Below are positions 62,401-64,000 of a stretch of DNA of 64,000 bases, piece by piece. The notes beneath the pieces were generated by a model. It had not been told where the DNA came from. It worked only from the letters and a program-made list of their open reading frames with translations, and made no database searches. The stretch is from Vermamoeba vermiformis. Its lineage: Eukaryota > Tubulinea > Echinamoebida. The DNA is taken from the NCBI GenBank assembly GCA_045837725.1, contig JBEWZL010000301.1:28594-92593 (forward strand), given 5' to 3'. The first letter of the stretch is position 1. The number at the start of each line of letters is the position of its first letter. Made by a program: the position numbers and the translations under genes.

Positions 62401-64000
62401 GCGAATGATGCAGTACTTCTATTTTGCATTTGCTAGCAAAACGTGGTCATGGAAGCAACGGATCTTCGCTGCTTGGCAATCTGTCTGTTTCCTAGTGTAT
62501 ACCCGCCAATTTGTAGTCGAGCATCACGAATACAACTTAGGAGAGAATCACATTACCACACCAACTTATACAGCAATATTACTGACAGTTTCGTCCTTGA
62601 TTTCATGTTGTCAGCGTTGGGTGCAACCAGTCGCTCCATGGTTATTGGTATGAACCTAGCACTTGTTACACGGAATTCTAATATAATATTTAGTATGAAT
62701 ATTGGTGCGAAAATTTCTTTTCAAGTGTACGTTCGTGGATCGTTAACAAATCATCTGTTACGGTAACCGAGATCTGGCACATTGTGAATGAAATTATTGA
62801 GTAAGTACTAAATCTTTATTATCGTAGCTAACAAAAACTGCACAGCTCCAGATTGATTGAAACCCCTGTAAAGTCACAAACCTCTGCCCTCCCAGCGGAT
62901 CGATTGTCATCGTCGGAAATTGCTGCCGTTCTGGCTGGTGCTGACTTTGAAGTACGACAAGTACTAGGTCAAGAGTCATTTGCAATGACTGACATATTAT
63001 CGAAATATCATGGAGTAGTTGCTTGTTTAAAGAAGGAGGCATCGATCGATGGATCTGTACTCGCCAGTAATCAAATACCCACCAGTACGTTAACTTTATG
63101 AGTTGTTAAGTTAATAACCGTTGTTATTGAAGGGATTGATATTACTTTAGATATTCCTGCAGCAGTTAAGTCATCAGAAAAACGATCGCGGCATGGTGCG
63201 TCCTAAATCTGCCGAAAGACTTTACTAATTTGTTTCAGTGTTCGTTCCGATTAACCCAGAGGAAAAACTGCGACATTTACAGCGTTTTAATCAAGAAAGT
63301 GGTGACTGGATACAGTTTTCAAAGTTGCTGAAATTATTTGGGGCGGCAAAACGTAACAACCAAACTTTTAGCCGAGATCGGGAGCGAAGACCAGTTATAA
63401 ACCGCGCAACGATCCCCATATACACTGATGATAGGCCAAAATTCGCCATAAACAAAAAATATGTATTTATCAACGTTAACGACGAAGATCCAACAACCTA
63501 CTACGGCACAATTGCACAAATTGTAACTACGGTGAATAACTCCCCTATGTAAGTCAAATATTTTAATAGCTATTAGTATATACTAACCGACACCATAGTG
63601 TTGTTCCCGAGGCACCGATCGAGGAAATAAAATACTTGATCGCGAGAGCAGAATTAGTAGATGAAGAACTTACTGCCAGCTATCCGGCCAAATATTTTCT
63701 AATTACATCTTTAAATGACTGGGAAATATTGTATTTAAGTGAGGCATTGGAGAAAGCTCGACAGATTCGGCTTTCGAAGGCAATCCAGGACTTGTCAACA
63801 AAATAAAACCTTTTAATGTTCGTATCTTAGAAGCGTGGCATATGTAATTGCATTATAGTCAACTTTACATCATAGATTGGTATTTCGAGGTAAATTTACC
63901 TTAACCTACGGAAAAGGTAAATTGTCCGTTTCCTACCCGAAAAGTCGGTAGGAAAAAAAATACCAGGTAAAATTTACCTTACCCGGGAGTCGAACGACTA
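59446..64000 (+). mobile_element. 4.55-kb terminal-inverted-repeat transposon (P-like?)
   Basis: The first 36 bases (59446-59481) match the reverse complement of the last 36 bases of the window (63965-64000) with 3 mismatches; both begin TAGTCGTT and contain GGTAAATTTTACC. Inside each end are subterminal motifs: GAAAAGTCGGTAGG and repeated GGTAAATT/AATTTACC. The repeats enclose one intron-containing transposase gene. The right repeat stops on the window's last base, so the target duplication cannot be seen. The superfamily is uncertain; the transposase hints at the P-element/THAP9 group. Confidence 0.82.
59951..63806 (+). CDS. Multi-exon transposase of the terminal-inverted-repeat element
   Basis: At least nine exons. 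First ATG in frame is 59989; an upstream exon may hold the true start. N-terminal part: a CxxC...H zinc-finger-like unit (HCNICNKTLKLNF, YRHLCGDKPGTITSHIR) and a GRF-like Cys group (MCFCGES, YVCART, RDYCTLKK). The core (61560-62650) has CLDGIYVPEDD, then ISADNAPGHAAYFGD, then PLVDYLHVGRKICNQV. The last resembles the D-x-x-H-x-x-K-x-x-x-N motif of P-element/THAP9 transposases. C-terminal exons (62850-63806) are acidic and helical and end LSKAIQDLSTK. Boundaries around 60900-61000 and 62640-62850 are not settled. Superfamily assignment is inference. Confidence 0.65.

Overview
The window is nuclear DNA of an intron-dense microbial eukaryote. Almost every gene is split by short introns (about 40-150 nt, mostly GTAAGT or GTACGT...AG), genes sit on both strands a few hundred bases apart, and TAA, TAG and TGA all serve as stops. 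The gene mix (hybrid histidine kinase plus HPt protein, RasGEF, S53 peptidase, GPI-type glycoside hydrolase, many F-box proteins, an I-PpoI-like zinc-loop gene) fits an osmotrophic or phagotrophic unikont, either an early-diverging fungus or an amoebozoan. The sequence alone does not decide. I saw no rRNA, tRNA or CRISPR array.

Layout. 1-4500: ABCC/MRP transporter, 3' end cut by the window edge. 5394-6839: SANT plus C2H2 zinc-finger protein. 7167-7659: HPt phosphotransfer protein. 7928-10303: secreted sedolisin. 10400-11628: a single gene encoding H2B fused to an H2A.Z-like histone with an FG-rich and acidic tail. 11751-13132: SET protein. 13293-14647: glutathione transferase with a presequence-like extension. 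14814-16693: EEF2KMT-type methyltransferase. 16930-20008 and 20148-21918: two F-box proteins. 22711-26141: two tandem secreted paralogues with no stop codon between them. 26228-27863: F-box/PH protein. 28209-30584: SMP lipid-transfer protein. 30945-33524: RasGEF. 33747-36968: hybrid histidine kinase. 37354-39187: C2 tail-anchored protein. 39463-41932: secreted glycoside hydrolase. 42393-44660: F-box/LRR gene with an internal stop. 44684-45235: zinc-loop endonuclease remnant. 45461-47301: F-box protein with membrane segments.

The right quarter (48-64 kb) is rich in mobile DNA. A TET/JBP-like dioxygenase, a basic nuclear protein and a large DDE-transposase-like gene lie together (48079-54493), followed by a host amidohydrolase (54562-56017). 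Then comes a complete-looking pogo-type transposon (56338-58371) inserted in one arm of an older inverted-repeat element (56249-59145). Last is a 4.55-kb terminal-inverted-repeat transposon with an intron-containing transposase (59446-64000) that ends on the last base of the window.

Themes: the histidine kinase and HPt protein could form a phosphorelay. Five F-box genes with different partner domains suggest expanded ubiquitin-ligase adaptors. The histone fusion and the TET/JBP-like enzyme are the most unusual chromatin-related genes here. Exon joins were made by eye from splice motifs and reading phase, so individual boundaries may be off by a few bases.
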